Positions 25,223 to 34,153 are shown, counted from the stretch's first letter. The stretch: DNA of 64,000 bases from Actinomadura sp. NBRC 104412 (GCF_030269515.1 NZ_BSTM01000002.1:372001-436000); one strand, 5' to 3'. Notes: generated by a model not told the origin, from the letters alone. A program made the numbers and translations.

Positions 25223-25885
25223 ATGCGGGAAGAACGCGAGCCCGGCGGGACGCAGCCCGGCGGGACGGGGACGGCGCGGCCCGAGACCTACATCGGGCGG
25301 ACCCTGGCGTCGGTGGAGGCACCCGAGCATCCGGCGAGCGAGGCGCTGTTCCAGCGGCTGCTGGAACAGCGGATCATCTTCCTGGGGCAGGAGATCGACG
25401 ACCGGCTCGCCAACCGGGTGTGCGCCCAGCTGCTCCTGCTGGCCGCGCAGGACGAACGGCGCGACATCACCCTGTACATCAACTCCCCCGGCGGTGTCGT
25501 GGACGCCGGGATGGCGATCTACGACATGATGCAGTTCGTCCCCAACGACGTCTCCACCGTCGCGATGGGCATGGCCGCGTCCATGGGGCAGACGCTGCTG
25601 TGCGCCGGCGCCCCCGGCAAGCGGTACGCCCTGCGGCACGCCCGGGTGATGATGCACCAGCCGCACGGCGGCATCGGCGGCACCGCCTCCGACATCAAGA
25701 TCCAGGCCGAGCAGTCCCTCTACCTCAAGACGATCCTGGCCGAGCGGCACGCCTTCCACACCGGCCGCAGCCTCGCCGAGATCCAGGCCGACTCCGACCG
25801 GGACCGCTGGTTCACCGCCGAGGAGGCCAGGGACTACGGCCTGGTCGACCACGTCATCGACACCACCGACCGGGTGGGGTCGTGA
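25223..25885 (+). CDS. clpP: ATP-dependent Clp protease proteolytic subunit (first of pair)
   Basis: The 220-residue serine protease has the ClpP fold motifs: YINSPGG oxyanion loop, Ser120 in MGMAASMGQ, His145 in VMMHQPHGG and the Asp in DSDRDRWFTAEEA. The triad is therefore complete. GGAGG four bases before the ATG at 25223 sets the start. ClpP subunits assemble as double heptamers and are opened by ClpX or ClpC. The gene overlaps the second clpP by GTGA. This pair lacks a neighbouring clpX, as in the inducible clpP3-clpP4 operons of Streptomyces. Confidence 0.94.
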   Translation: MREEREPGGTQPGGTGTARPETYIGRTLASVEAPEHPASEALFQRLLEQRIIFLGQEIDDRLANRVCAQLLLLAAQDERRDITLYINSPGGVVDAGMAIYDMMQFVPNDVSTVAMGMAASMGQTLLCAGAPGKRYALRHARVMMHQPHGGIGGTASDIKIQAEQSLYLKTILAERHAFHTGRSLAEIQADSDRDRWFTAEEARDYGLVDHVIDTTDRVGS

Positions 25886-26532
25886 CGGCCGCGCCGCACG
25901 ACGCCCGGGGCGGCGCCGCCGGGCCGGAGCCGCCCCGCGCCCGGTACGTGATGCCCTCGTTCGTGGAGCGCACCTCCTGGGGCACCAAGGAGATGACGCC
26001 CTACAACAAGCTGTTCGAGGACCGCATCGTCTTCCTCGGCACGCAGGTCGACGACACCGCCGCCAACGACGTCACCGCCCAGCTGCTGGCGCTGGAGGGC
26101 ATGGACCCCGACCGTCCCGTCAGCCTCTACATCAACTCGCCCGGAGGGTCGCTGACGGCGATGCTGGCGATCCACGACACCACGCGGTACATCAAGCCGG
26201 AGATCGAGACCACCTGCATCGGGCAGGCCGCCTCCGCCGCGGCGATCCTGCTGGCCGGCGGGACCAGGGGACGGCGGGCGGCGCTCGTCCACTCCCGGAT
26301 CCTGCTGCACGAGCCCGCCGTGGAGGGCGCGATCCGCGGGCAGTCCAGCGACATGGAGATCGCCGCGCGCGAGATCCTGCGGCTGCGCGAGCAGATGGCG
26401 CTGATCCTGGCCGAGGCCACCGGACGGGACCCCGCCGACATCCGCCGCGACCTGGACCGCGAACGCTACTTCACCGCCGAGGAGGCCAAAGAATACGGGC
26501 TGATCGACGAGGTCCTGACCAAGCGCGGCTGA
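25882..26532 (+). CDS. clpP: ClpP-family subunit with a changed third catalytic residue
   Basis: The 216-residue product aligns along the ClpP family. YINSPGGSLTAM, Ser118 in GQAASAAAI and His143 in ILLHEP are present. The position of the catalytic Asp (DRDRxF in most members) reads DRERYF, so Glu replaces Asp. It starts at a GTG overlapping the first clpP stop, so the two subunits are made together and probably form a mixed barrel. Reduced or tuned peptidase activity of this ring is an inference. Confidence 0.9.
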   Translation: MTAAPHDARGGAAGPEPPRARYVMPSFVERTSWGTKEMTPYNKLFEDRIVFLGTQVDDTAANDVTAQLLALEGMDPDRPVSLYINSPGGSLTAMLAIHDTTRYIKPEIETTCIGQAASAAAILLAGGTRGRRAALVHSRILLHEPAVEGAIRGQSSDMEIAAREILRLREQMALILAEATGRDPADIRRDLDRERYFTAEEAKEYGLIDEVLTKRG

Positions 26533-26701
26533 AGGGGGAGACCGGCGGCCTGCATCTCGTCGGGCCTCCTGACGGTTGTCGCCGACCACGTCCGCAACGG
26601 TGATCCTGCCGGGCCTCGGGGGCGGCAGAAGGCGGAGACCATCGGGGTCCTCCGTTGATCTACCACCTGCGTGGCCGTGCGGTTGAACGCCGTACGTTCG
26701 G

Positions 26702-26727
26702 GGAATCTTGTGACGGTATCCAGCGTT
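26702..26727 (+). promoter_or_regulatory. Sigma-R (SigH-type) promoter of rbpA
   Basis: GGAAT at 26702-26706 is followed after exactly 18 bases by GTT at 26725-26727, the consensus of the thiol-oxidative-stress sigma factor SigR/SigH. The rbpA ATG lies 41 bases downstream. In Streptomyces coelicolor rbpA is a known SigR target, so this site predicts induction by disulfide stress here too. Confidence 0.82.
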
Positions 26728-26768
26728 GGGCAAGGCGAGAATGCAAGCCGTCTGGGAGGCACGTGACG

Positions 26769-27113
26769 ATGGCCGAGCGCGCACTTCGCGGCACCCGTCT
26801 CGGAGCGACGAGCTACGAGAACGATCGCAACACCGATCTGGCCCCCCGCCAGGAGGTCGACTACACCTGCACCAAGGGCCACCGGTTCACCGTGACGCTC
26901 GCGGCCGAGGCCGAGGTGCCGATGACCTGGGAATGCCGTAACTGCGGCGCGACCGCCCTGCGGGTCGACGGTGAGCTGCCGCAGGCCAAGAAGGGCAAGC
27001 CGCCGCGTACCCACTGGGACATGCTGATGGAGCGCCGCACCCTGGAGGACCTGGAGGAGGTCCTGGCCGAGCGCCTGGAGATCCTGCGCGCCGGCCGCCG
27101 CAAGACCGCCTGA
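26769..27113 (+). CDS. rbpA: RNA polymerase-binding protein RbpA
   Basis: The 114-residue actinobacterial transcription factor binds RNA polymerase and the principal sigma factor and stabilises the open complex. It contains RGTRLGA near the N-terminus and the zinc-type Cys pattern CTKGH ... CRNCGA in the core. It ends with the sigma-interacting helix THWDMLMERRTLEDLEEVLAERL. The ATG at 26769 was chosen because the preceding GTG would add only two residues. The order rbpA then fxsA/ppm on the opposite strand matches M. tuberculosis Rv2050-Rv2053c. Confidence 0.95.
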   Translation: MAERALRGTRLGATSYENDRNTDLAPRQEVDYTCTKGHRFTVTLAAEAEVPMTWECRNCGATALRVDGELPQAKKGKPPRTHWDMLMERRTLEDLEEVLAERLEILRAGRRKTA

Positions 27114-27166
27114 CAGGCCCGGATCCGCCTCCCGGCGGGTTCGTGACGGCGCTTCGCGACGACGTT

Positions 27167-27202
27167 GAGCCCGTGCCGCCATCCCCCCGGCGGCACGGGC
27201 TC
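27167..27202. terminator. 14-bp perfect hairpin between rbpA and fxsA
   Basis: GAGCCCGTGCCGCC at 27167-27180 pairs exactly with 27189-27202 around an 8-base loop. It sits 53 bases after rbpA and 27 bases after the fxsA stop on the other strand, fitting a terminator for both. Confidence 0.75.
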
Positions 27203-27229
27203 GACCATGTCCGGCACCGCCGCACGGCG

Positions 27230-27820
27230 CTACGGGCGCCGGCCACGGCGGTCGTCGTCCTTGACGATCCCGCCCTCGATCACGTCGCCCCCGATGACCT
27301 CGTCCTCGATGACCTCGCCCTGCACCACCCGGCCCTCGGGCCGCCCGGCCGTACCGTCCCCTCCGGCGCCGAACGGGCCGCCGTACCGGCCGAACGCCTG
27401 ACCGCCCAGACCTCCCATCCCCGGCGGGAACACCGCGCCGCGCGCCTCGGCGGCCCGCAGCCGCCGCGCCCCGTAGGCGGTCAGCAGCCTGCGCATCACC
27501 GGGCGGGTGAACGGCAGCACCAGCAGCAGCCCGGCCACGTCGGTGAGGAACCCGGGCGCCACCAGCAGCAGCCCCCCGGCCAGCACCAGGGCCGTGCCCG
27601 ACAGCTCCCGGTCGGGCGGCGTCCCGCGCCGCAGCGCCTCCTGCAGCACCCGCCAGGCCCGCCGCCCCTCGCGCCGCACGATCCAGCCGCCCAGCACGCT
27701 GGTGGCCACCAGCGCCGCCAGCGTCCACCAGCCGCCGATCAGCCCCGCCAGCTGGACGATCACCAGGATCTCCAGGACGGGGACCAGCAGCATCACCAGC
27801 AGCGTTACGAGTGCCGTCAT
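27230..27820 (-). CDS. fxsA: FxsA-family membrane protein
   Basis: The 196-residue product has the FxsA domain in its first 130 residues: a hydrophobic start (LVTLLVMLLVPVLEILVIVQ), GGWIVRREGRRAWRVLQE, and the conserved GLLLVAPGFLTDVAGLLLVLP. A Gly-rich, then Asp/Glu-rich cytoplasmic tail follows. E. coli FxsA interferes with exclusion of phage T7 by plasmid F, but its normal job is not known. Its position beside rbpA and ppm is conserved in actinobacteria. Confidence 0.9.
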   Translation of the reverse strand: MTALVTLLVMLLVPVLEILVIVQLAGLIGGWWTLAALVATSVLGGWIVRREGRRAWRVLQEALRRGTPPDRELSGTALVLAGGLLLVAPGFLTDVAGLLLVLPFTRPVMRRLLTAYGARRLRAAEARGAVFPPGMGGLGGQAFGRYGGPFGAGGDGTAGRPEGRVVQGEVIEDEVIGGDVIEGGIVKDDDRRGRRP

Positions 27821-27983
27821 GGCTCCAACTCGGGGTTCGCGGGGACGGATGGACGGGTCGGCGACACGGACGGCCCCGGCCCGGGCGCGGGGCCTCCGTC
27901 CTGGTCAACGCCGGGACGTACGCGAACGTTTCCGGCCGGGACCGGCCATCCGCGCCGCCCTTCCCGGGCCGTGCCGGTGCGGG

Positions 27984-28739
27984 TCAGCGGCGGCCGCGCA
28001 GGCGGCCCAGCCGGTTCTCCACGCCCCAGCGGGTCACCCGCCAGGCCGCCTCGGCGAACACGTCCCCGCTCATCTTGCTCGTCCCGTGCACCCGGTCCAC
28101 GAAGGTGATCGGGACCTCCACCACCCGCAGGCCCTCGCGCAGCGCGCGCAGCGCCAGGTCGATCTGGAAGCAGTAGCCCCGCGAGTCCACGCCCTCCAGC
28201 CCGATCTTCTCCAGCGTGGCGGCGCGGAACGCGCGGAACCCGCCGGTGGCGTCGTGCAGAGGCATGCCCAGCAGCAGCCGGGCGTAGGTGTTGGCGCCGC
28301 GCGACAGCGCCTCCCGCGTCACCGGCCAGTTCTCCACCTTCCCTCCGGGGATCCAGCGGGCGCCGATCACCAGGTCGGCGTCGCGCAGCGCCGCCAGCAG
28401 CCGCGGCAGCTCCTCGGGCTGGTGCGAGCCGTCGGCGTCCATCTCCACCATGACGTCGTAGCCGTTCTCGGCCGCCCAGCGGAAACCGGCGACGTAGGCG
28501 GGGCCCAGCCCCTCCTTGCCCGTCCGGTGCAGCACCTTGACATGGTCGTCGGCGGCGGCCAGGCCGTCGGCCAGCTCCCCCGTCCCGTCCGGGCTGGCGT
28601 CATCGACGATCAGCACGTCCACCGGCGGCGCCGCCGCGCGCACCCGGCCGACGATGCCCTCGATGTTGTCCCGCTCGTTGTAGGTCGGGATGATCACGAG
28701 CACCCGGCCGAGATCGGCTGGGATCTCCATCGGCGTCAA
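27984..28739 (-). CDS. ppm: Polyprenol-phosphate mannosyltransferase (Ppm1/DPM1 type)
   Basis: The 251-residue GT2 glycosyltransferase transfers mannose from GDP-mannose to polyprenyl phosphate on the inner face of the membrane. Motifs are IIPTYNERDNI, VDDASPDGTG, the metal-binding DADGSHQPEE, and GNRWIPGGK-like ARWIPGGKVENWP. It lacks membrane spans, so anchoring may depend on the N-acyltransferase encoded just upstream. In M. tuberculosis these two functions are domains of one Ppm1 protein. Here they are separate genes with an ATGA overlap. Confidence 0.92.
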   Translation of the reverse strand: MTPMEIPADLGRVLVIIPTYNERDNIEGIVGRVRAAAPPVDVLIVDDASPDGTGELADGLAAADDHVKVLHRTGKEGLGPAYVAGFRWAAENGYDVMVEMDADGSHQPEELPRLLAALRDADLVIGARWIPGGKVENWPVTREALSRGANTYARLLLGMPLHDATGGFRAFRAATLEKIGLEGVDSRGYCFQIDLALRALREGLRVVEVPITFVDRVHGTSKMSGDVFAEAAWRVTRWGVENRLGRLRGRR

Positions 28740-30529
28740 TTCCCCTCGTTCTTCCTGCCGGTGAACGCGTTACCGCCGGCGACCGCTCCGCGGCGGGTGA
28801 GCCACAGCGCCACGGCCGCCGCGCCCGCGCCGAGCGCGGCCAGCGCCCACTCCGGGACGGCGCCGGCCCGGCCGGCGATCGTCCGCGTGGTGCGCGCCGG
28901 GACGGAGGCCACCTGGATGTCGGGCACGAACTCCCCGGACTTGTCGATCATCCGCCCGTCCGGGGCCACGATGGCGCTGATGCCGCTGGTCGCGGCAACC
29001 AAGATCGTACGGCCATGCTCGACCGCGCGCAGCCGGGACATCGCGATCTGCTGCGGCGGAAGGCTGGTCCTGCCGTAGGTGGCGTTGTTGGTCTGCACCA
29101 CCACCAGCTCCCCGTCGGCGGCGTCGCGGACCTCGGCGTCGTAGGCGACCTCGAAGCAGATCACATCGCCGATGGTGGCCGGGCCCAGCCGCATCACCGG
29201 GTCGCGGGTGCCGTGGGCGAAGTCGCGCGGGATCCGCTCGAACCGGGTGATCAGCTTGGTGAGGACGCCGCGGAACGGCAGGTACTCGCCGAACGGCACC
29301 GGGTGCCGCTTGACGTAGTAGTCGCCGGGGCCGCGGACCGGGTCCCACACGATCCCGCGGTTCTCCACCTGCGACCCGTCCGGGGTGTCGGTGAGCGCGC
29401 CGACCAGGACCGGGACGCCGATGGCGCGCACGGCCCCGTCGATGGCGGCGCGGGCGTCCGGCTCGGCATAGGGGTCCAGGTCGCTGGCGTTCTCGGGCCA
29501 CACCACCAGCTCGGGACGCGCCACCTCGCCCGCCCGCACCCGCTCGGCCAGCTCGTAGGTGACCCGGACGTGGTTGTCGAGCACCGCCTTGCGCTGGGCG
29601 TTGAAGTCCATGCCCAGGCGCGGCACGTTGCCCTGGATCACCGCGACGGTGACCGGCCGTCCCGCCGACGGGGTCGGGATCGCCAGGCCGCCGCCGATCA
29701 GCGCGGCCGTCGCCGCCACCGCGACCGCGACGGGCCTGGCCGACGCGCGCAGCACCGCCGCCCAGGTCCGCGCCGCCGCGTCCTCCCGGTGCCGGGCGCG
29801 CAGGACGGCGACCGTCCCGTAGGCCAGCAGCGCGCCGGCCAGGGCGGTGACGAACGAGACCAGCGGCGCCCCGCCCAGCGACGCGTACGGCGTCAGCGGC
29901 GTGGCGGTCTGGCTGAAGGCCAGCCGCGCCCAGGGGAACCCGCCGAACGGCACCCGCCCGCGTACCAGTTCCTCGGCCACCCACAGCGCCGCCACCCACA
30001 CCGGCCAGGCGGGCAGCCGGGTGACCAGTGCCACGCCCGCGCCCATGGGGACGAAGTAGAGGGCCTGGACGGCGGCCAGCAGCAGCCAGGCGTCCGTCCC
30101 GATCACCACCAGGCCCTCCAGGACGGGCACGAAGAACACCAGCCCGGCCACCAGGCCCAGCCACGCGCCGGTGCGGGCGGGCATGCCGTGCGTCGCCAAG
30201 GTCAACAGCGCCACGCCGGGGAACACCAGCGGGGTCAGGTCGGCGGGCGGGAAGGCCAGCCACAGCACCAGCCCGCCGACGACGGCCAGCAGCGTGCGCG
30301 GCCATCCGGCCCGTCCGCCCCGGCGCAGCCACCCTCGCGCCGGCCGTTCCGGCGCGGGCACCGGCGCCGCGGTGGCGGCGGCCGGAGCCGTGCCCGTGTC
30401 GGTGCCCGTGTCGGTGCCCGTGTTGGTGCCCGTGTTGGTGTCCGTGGCGGCGGCCTTGCCGGTGTCGGCCGCGCCGGTGTGGGGCTCGCCGGTGCCCGGC
30501 GGTCGTTCCGGCAGGATGTCCCGCACCAA
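28736..30529 (-). CDS. lnt: Apolipoprotein N-acyltransferase
   Basis: The 597-residue membrane enzyme adds the third acyl chain to lipoproteins. After a variable N-terminus come about six spans (for example TLLAVVGGLVLWLAFPPADLTPLVF). The nitrilase-like domain carries the catalytic Glu in VVWPENASDLD, Lys in VKRHPVPFGEYLPF and Cys in GDVICFEVAYD, so the triad is intact. The N-terminal 50 residues are low-complexity TNTGTDTG repeats encoded by a 12-bp tandem array. It overlaps ppm, consistent with a linked role in lipoprotein and glycoprotein modification. Confidence 0.92.
   Translation of the reverse strand: MVRDILPERPPGTGEPHTGAADTGKAAATDTNTGTNTGTDTGTDTGTAPAAATAAPVPAPERPARGWLRRGGRAGWPRTLLAVVGGLVLWLAFPPADLTPLVFPGVALLTLATHGMPARTGAWLGLVAGLVFFVPVLEGLVVIGTDAWLLLAAVQALYFVPMGAGVALVTRLPAWPVWVAALWVAEELVRGRVPFGGFPWARLAFSQTATPLTPYASLGGAPLVSFVTALAGALLAYGTVAVLRARHREDAAARTWAAVLRASARPVAVAVAATAALIGGGLAIPTPSAGRPVTVAVIQGNVPRLGMDFNAQRKAVLDNHVRVTYELAERVRAGEVARPELVVWPENASDLDPYAEPDARAAIDGAVRAIGVPVLVGALTDTPDGSQVENRGIVWDPVRGPGDYYVKRHPVPFGEYLPFRGVLTKLITRFERIPRDFAHGTRDPVMRLGPATIGDVICFEVAYDAEVRDAADGELVVVQTNNATYGRTSLPPQQIAMSRLRAVEHGRTILVAATSGISAIVAPDGRMIDKSGEFVPDIQVASVPARTTRTIAGRAGAVPEWALAALGAGAAAVALWLTRRGAVAGGNAFTGRKNEGN
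30390..30449. repeat. 12-bp coding tandem repeat in lnt N-terminus
   Basis: GTGCCCGTGT(C/T)G repeats four times without gaps (30390-30437), plus a diverged fifth unit. On the coding strand it encodes alternating Asn/Asp-Thr-Gly-Thr. In-frame units allow length changes without breaking the enzyme. Confidence 0.85.
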
Positions 30530-31247
30530 TTCCGCTCCTCGCTCGGCCCTTCCCGGCCCTTCCCCGGCCTCGTCGCGGGCCCTGGTCGTCCCATCCCCGC
30601 CGAACCGCTTGCGGGAACGCTACCGGCCCACGGCGCCCACGGCGACCCGCGACCTCAACGGGCCGTCACCCGCCCCACCGTCCGCTCGCGGGACCGTACG
30701 GCGCCGCTACGCAGGGTATGCGCACCGGCGGGGCGGATGGGGCACGGAAAGAGGCCGCGGGCGTGGAAAGAGGCCGCGGGCACGGTAGGTGTCTGCGGGT
30801 ACTGAGAAGAGTCCGTTGGCATGGAAGGAGTCCGTGGGCGGAAAAGGGCCCGCGACATCCCTCGGGCCGGAGTCGTCCCACAGGCGGTGAGAGCGATGCT
30901 CCGTTTTCTACTGGATGTCCGGGCCCTTTCCGGGTCCAAGCCCCCGCCCGATCGGACGGCCCCGCCTGGCGCGGCCACCGGTCACCACCCCTGGTTCGGA
31001 CGGGCCGGTAAGGGGCGGGCCGTGCTGAGCTCCCCCGTCGATCCCGTCGTGGCGCGGTCCAGCGGCGCCCCGAGAGGCCGATCGGTGAGTCCTGTGCTGG
31101 ACTGGAGCCAAACTACCGGAGTACCGGGCCTTGTCAACCGCCGCATGTTCTGGAGAGATTCCACGTTTCCCCAGCTCAGAGCCATGATCCGCGCATGGGT
31201 GGTATTTACCGGGGGCAGACCGGGCGCCGACCGGCCGCCCGGGCCGA
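30530..31247. other. 718-base intergenic stretch with no gene
   Basis: Between the lnt start and the kal stop, both on minus, I see no supported gene. It holds a degenerate 19-bp tandem array (30746-30860) and presumably the lnt promoter. Sequence near 31090-31180 is less GC-rich than the surroundings. Open frames here have no RBS and no recognisable domain. Confidence 0.6.
30746..30860. repeat. Degenerate 19-bp tandem array
   Basis: Two near-identical 19-base units (GGAAAGAGGCCGCGGGC plus two bases) at 30746-30783 are followed by about four decaying units. These keep a G-rich start and a (T/G)CCG(C/T)GGG core with the same spacing to about 30860. The array is intergenic upstream of lnt. Confidence 0.75.
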
Positions 31248-31670
31248 TCAGGACGGGCCGGGCGGTTCGGGCACGACGACGGTGCCCACGGCGGTGGCCG
31301 CCACGATCGGCTCGGGGAGCACCTCGGCGGCCGACCCGCCCTTGTCGGGACGGCCCCGGCACACCACGCGCGCCTCGAACGCCAGCGCCCGGCTGCGCCG
31401 TCCCGCCCGCTGGAGCACCGCGCTGACCTCCAGCACGTCCCCGGCCCGCACGGGCGCGCGGAACTGCACGTCGGAGTAGGAGGCGAACAGCCCTTCGTCG
31501 CCGTCGGTGCGGATGCACATCTCGGTGGCCACGTCCCCGAACAGCGCCAGCAGGTACGCGCCGTCGACCAGGTTCCCGGCGTAGTGGGCGTGCGAGTAGG
31601 GGATGTAGCGCCGGTGGGTGACGGTGAGCCCCTCCCGCGGGCCGCCGCCGCCCGCTGCCCCGTTGCTCAT
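31248..31670 (-). CDS. kal: 3-aminobutyryl-CoA ammonia-lyase
   Basis: The 140-residue hot-dog-fold protein matches the Kal enzyme of lysine fermentation: RRYIPYSHAHYAGNLVDGAYLLALFGDVATE, then GLFASYSDVQFRAPVRAGDVLEV. Kal removes ammonia from L-3-aminobutyryl-CoA to give crotonyl-CoA. The ATG overlaps the kamE stop by four bases, so three lysine genes (kamD, kamE, kal) are translationally coupled. A general thioesterase is possible from the fold alone. The SHAHYAGNLVDG motif and context favour Kal. Confidence 0.85.
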   Translation of the reverse strand: MSNGAAGGGGPREGLTVTHRRYIPYSHAHYAGNLVDGAYLLALFGDVATEMCIRTDGDEGLFASYSDVQFRAPVRAGDVLEVSAVLQRAGRRSRALAFEARVVCRGRPDKGGSAAEVLPEPIVAATAVGTVVVPEPPGPS

Positions 31671-32521
31671 GACGCGTCCCCTTCGGCGTGGGCCCTGCCG
31701 GGCAGCAGGGCGTGGACGAGGTAGCTGGCGACCTCGGCGGGCGTGGTGCCCTTGCCGAAGACGCGGTCGACGCCCAGTTCCTCGGCGGTGACGGTGTCGA
31801 AGCGGGGCCCGCCCACCACCAGCAGGGGCCGTCCCATGCCGGGGGCCACGGCGGTCGGGTACTCGGCGTGGAAGGCGGCGGCCATCTGCTTGGTGTTGTG
31901 CAGGTGGGCGTTGCGCTGGGTCACCACCTGCGACACCAGGACGGCGTCGGCGTCCTCGGCCTTGGCCCGCGCGACCAGCTCCTCCACGGTGACCTGGGCG
32001 CCCATGTTGACCACCTGGATCTCCCGGTAGTACTCCAGGCCCTTCTCCCCCGCGAAGCCCTTCACGTTGAGGATCGCGTCGATGCCCACGGTGTGGGCGT
32101 CGGTGCCGATGCAGGCGCCGACCACGACCAGGCGGCGGTTGAGGGCGCCGCGGATGGCCAGGTTGACCTCGCTGGAGGTCAGCAGCGGGTACTCGCGCTC
32201 GGGCGGGACGGGGATGCCCGCGTAGTCGATGAGGTGCCCGCACCTGCCGTACACGATGAAGAAGGTGTGGCCGGGGCCCATCGCCTTGGAGTGCACGACG
32301 CTGGCGGGGGCCAGGCCCATCTTCCCGGCCAGTTGCAGCGCCGCGGCGTCGGCGCGCTTGCCCGCCGGGACCGGCAGGGTGAACGACATCTGCACCATGC
32401 CGTCCCCGGTGGTGTCGCCGTAGGGGCGGATGACCTGCCGGGCGTCGGCGGGCCCGCCCTGCTCCTCCCCGGCCGGGCTCCCGGCACGGGGGCCTTCATC
32501 GGTGCGTGCCCGCTCGGTCAT
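31667..32521 (-). CDS. kamE: Lysine 5,6-aminomutase, beta subunit
   Basis: The 284-residue subunit binds adenosylcobalamin and supplies the lysine that holds PLP. It contains the B12-binding signature as GTDAHTVGID, with the His that ligates cobalt, and the nearby NVKG whose Lys is the expected PLP anchor. A Rossmann-like C-terminal domain follows (ADAVLVSQVVTQRNAHLHN, LLVVGGPRFD). With KamD it moves the 6-amino group of beta-lysine to C5. Length and motifs are normal. Overlaps of four bases join it to kamD and kal. Confidence 0.94.
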   Translation of the reverse strand: MTERARTDEGPRAGSPAGEEQGGPADARQVIRPYGDTTGDGMVQMSFTLPVPAGKRADAAALQLAGKMGLAPASVVHSKAMGPGHTFFIVYGRCGHLIDYAGIPVPPEREYPLLTSSEVNLAIRGALNRRLVVVGACIGTDAHTVGIDAILNVKGFAGEKGLEYYREIQVVNMGAQVTVEELVARAKAEDADAVLVSQVVTQRNAHLHNTKQMAAAFHAEYPTAVAPGMGRPLLVVGGPRFDTVTAEELGVDRVFGKGTTPAEVASYLVHALLPGRAHAEGDAS

Positions 32522-34119
32522 GCCGTCACCTCCTGGTCGGCCGCCTGCGCGGCGTGCGGGTCCTCGGTGTCCAGGATCTCGATGGCGGGGTTGAAGTACC
32601 CCTCGGCGCGGGGGACGACCCCGTCCAGTCCCTTGCCGCCGTCGGGCGGGCGCCGGGTCACGCCGAAGGTGCCGTCGGCGATGGCGGTGAGCAGGCCGTC
32701 GCGTTCGACGCGTTCCAGCAGCTCCACCGACTCGCCCAGCACCCGCCGGGCGCGTTCGGCGATCATGCCGCCGGGGCGGGGCGCGAAGTCCTCGGCCAGG
32801 CCCGCGCAGGCGTCCCGGACGTAGCGGACGTTCTCCAGCGCCAGGTCGCGGTCCGACAGCCACGGCGTGTGGATGCCCTCGGTCATCATCCCGATCAGGA
32901 TGATGGACTGCCCGGTCATCACCCCGGCCAGGTTGAAGAAGGCGTCCAGCAGGTAGCCGGCGAAGATGTTGCCGGTCATGTGCTTGGTGGGCGGCATGTA
33001 CTTCAGCGGCGCGCCGGGGAACAGCTCCCGCACCAGCTGGGCGTGCGCCAGCTCCAGCCGGAACGACCCGGGCACCGCCGGGTCGATCTCGAAGGCGTGG
33101 CCGAGCCCGAGCTGGGCGTCGGTGAGCCCGGCCTCGTGCCCGAACCGCTCGTTGAGCAGCTGGCTGACGATGACGGTGTGGGCGGCCTCGACGGCGTCGG
33201 CGGTGGTGAGGTAGTTGTCCTCGCCGGTGTTGACCACGATGCCGGCGCGGGCGTGGACCTGCCGGGAGAAGCGCTGGTCGATGAAGGTGCGGCGGGGGTT
33301 GATGTCGCGGAAGATGATCCCGTACATGCAGTCGTTGAGCATCATGTCCAGGCGTTCCAGCCCGGCCAGCGCCGCGATCTCCGGCATGCACAGCCCCGAG
33401 GCGTAGTTGGTGAGCCGCACGTACCGGCCCAGCTCGCGGGAGACGTCGTCGAGCGCGGCGCGCATCAGCCGGAAGTTCTCCTGGGTGGCGTAGGTCCCGG
33501 CGTAGCCCTCGCGGGTGGCGCCCTCGGGGACGAAGTCCAGCAGCGACTGCCCGGTGGAACGGATCACCGCGACCACGTCGGCGCCCTCCCGCGCGGCGGC
33601 CTGCGCCTGCGGGATGTCCTCGTGGATGTCGCCGGTGGCGACGATCAGGTAGATCCAGGGATGGGGCGGGTCGCCGATCGAGGCCAGCATCCGGTCGCGT
33701 TCGGCGCGGCGCCGGTCGATGCGGGCGATGCCGGCGCGGGCGGCGTCGCGGGCGGCCGCGCGGGCGTCGCGGGCGTCGGTCCCCTCGGGGAGGCGGAACC
33801 GCGCCCGGCCGCGGGCGGCGTCCCGCGCGAGCTCGGTGAGGTCCGGGTACGGGCCGCGCAGCAGCGCGTCCCACACCGGCAGCGCGATACCGTGCTCCAG
33901 CCCGGTCTGGGCGCGCACCGCGTCGGCGAGATGGTTGACCCACGGCCTGCCGTCGGCGTCGGCGCCGGACAGCCCGGCGATCCTCAGCAGGGCCCGTTCC
34001 ACCGACACCGTGGTGTGCGTGCGGGCCATCTCGATGACCGGTTCGGCCGCCCGCGCCGCCAGCGCCCGGGCCCGGCGCACCAGCGCCGGATCCAGATCGA
34101 GTTTCCCCTGCGGCGCCAT
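32518..34119 (-). CDS. kamD: Lysine 5,6-aminomutase, alpha subunit
   Basis: The 533-residue alpha subunit forms the TIM barrel that binds PLP and substrate in the B12-dependent mutase. Conserved blocks include HTTVSVERALLRIAGLSG, VIRSTGQSLLDFVPEGAT, GYAGTYATQENFRLMR and the metal-free loop PTKHMTGNIFAGYLLDAFF. GGGGAGG precedes the ATG. It is the first gene of the kamD-kamE-kal operon. Its upstream 257 bases contain an 8-bp inverted repeat, AGATCTTC, over a possible promoter. The enzyme needs cobalamin, but no cobalamin riboswitch is visible here. Confidence 0.95.
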   Translation of the reverse strand: MAPQGKLDLDPALVRRARALAARAAEPVIEMARTHTTVSVERALLRIAGLSGADADGRPWVNHLADAVRAQTGLEHGIALPVWDALLRGPYPDLTELARDAARGRARFRLPEGTDARDARAAARDAARAGIARIDRRRAERDRMLASIGDPPHPWIYLIVATGDIHEDIPQAQAAAREGADVVAVIRSTGQSLLDFVPEGATREGYAGTYATQENFRLMRAALDDVSRELGRYVRLTNYASGLCMPEIAALAGLERLDMMLNDCMYGIIFRDINPRRTFIDQRFSRQVHARAGIVVNTGEDNYLTTADAVEAAHTVIVSQLLNERFGHEAGLTDAQLGLGHAFEIDPAVPGSFRLELAHAQLVRELFPGAPLKYMPPTKHMTGNIFAGYLLDAFFNLAGVMTGQSIILIGMMTEGIHTPWLSDRDLALENVRYVRDACAGLAEDFAPRPGGMIAERARRVLGESVELLERVERDGLLTAIADGTFGVTRRPPDGGKGLDGVVPRAEGYFNPAIEILDTEDPHAAQAADQEVTA

Positions 34120-34153
34120 CGCCGCCTCCCCTCACCGTCCACGGCTCGTACGT

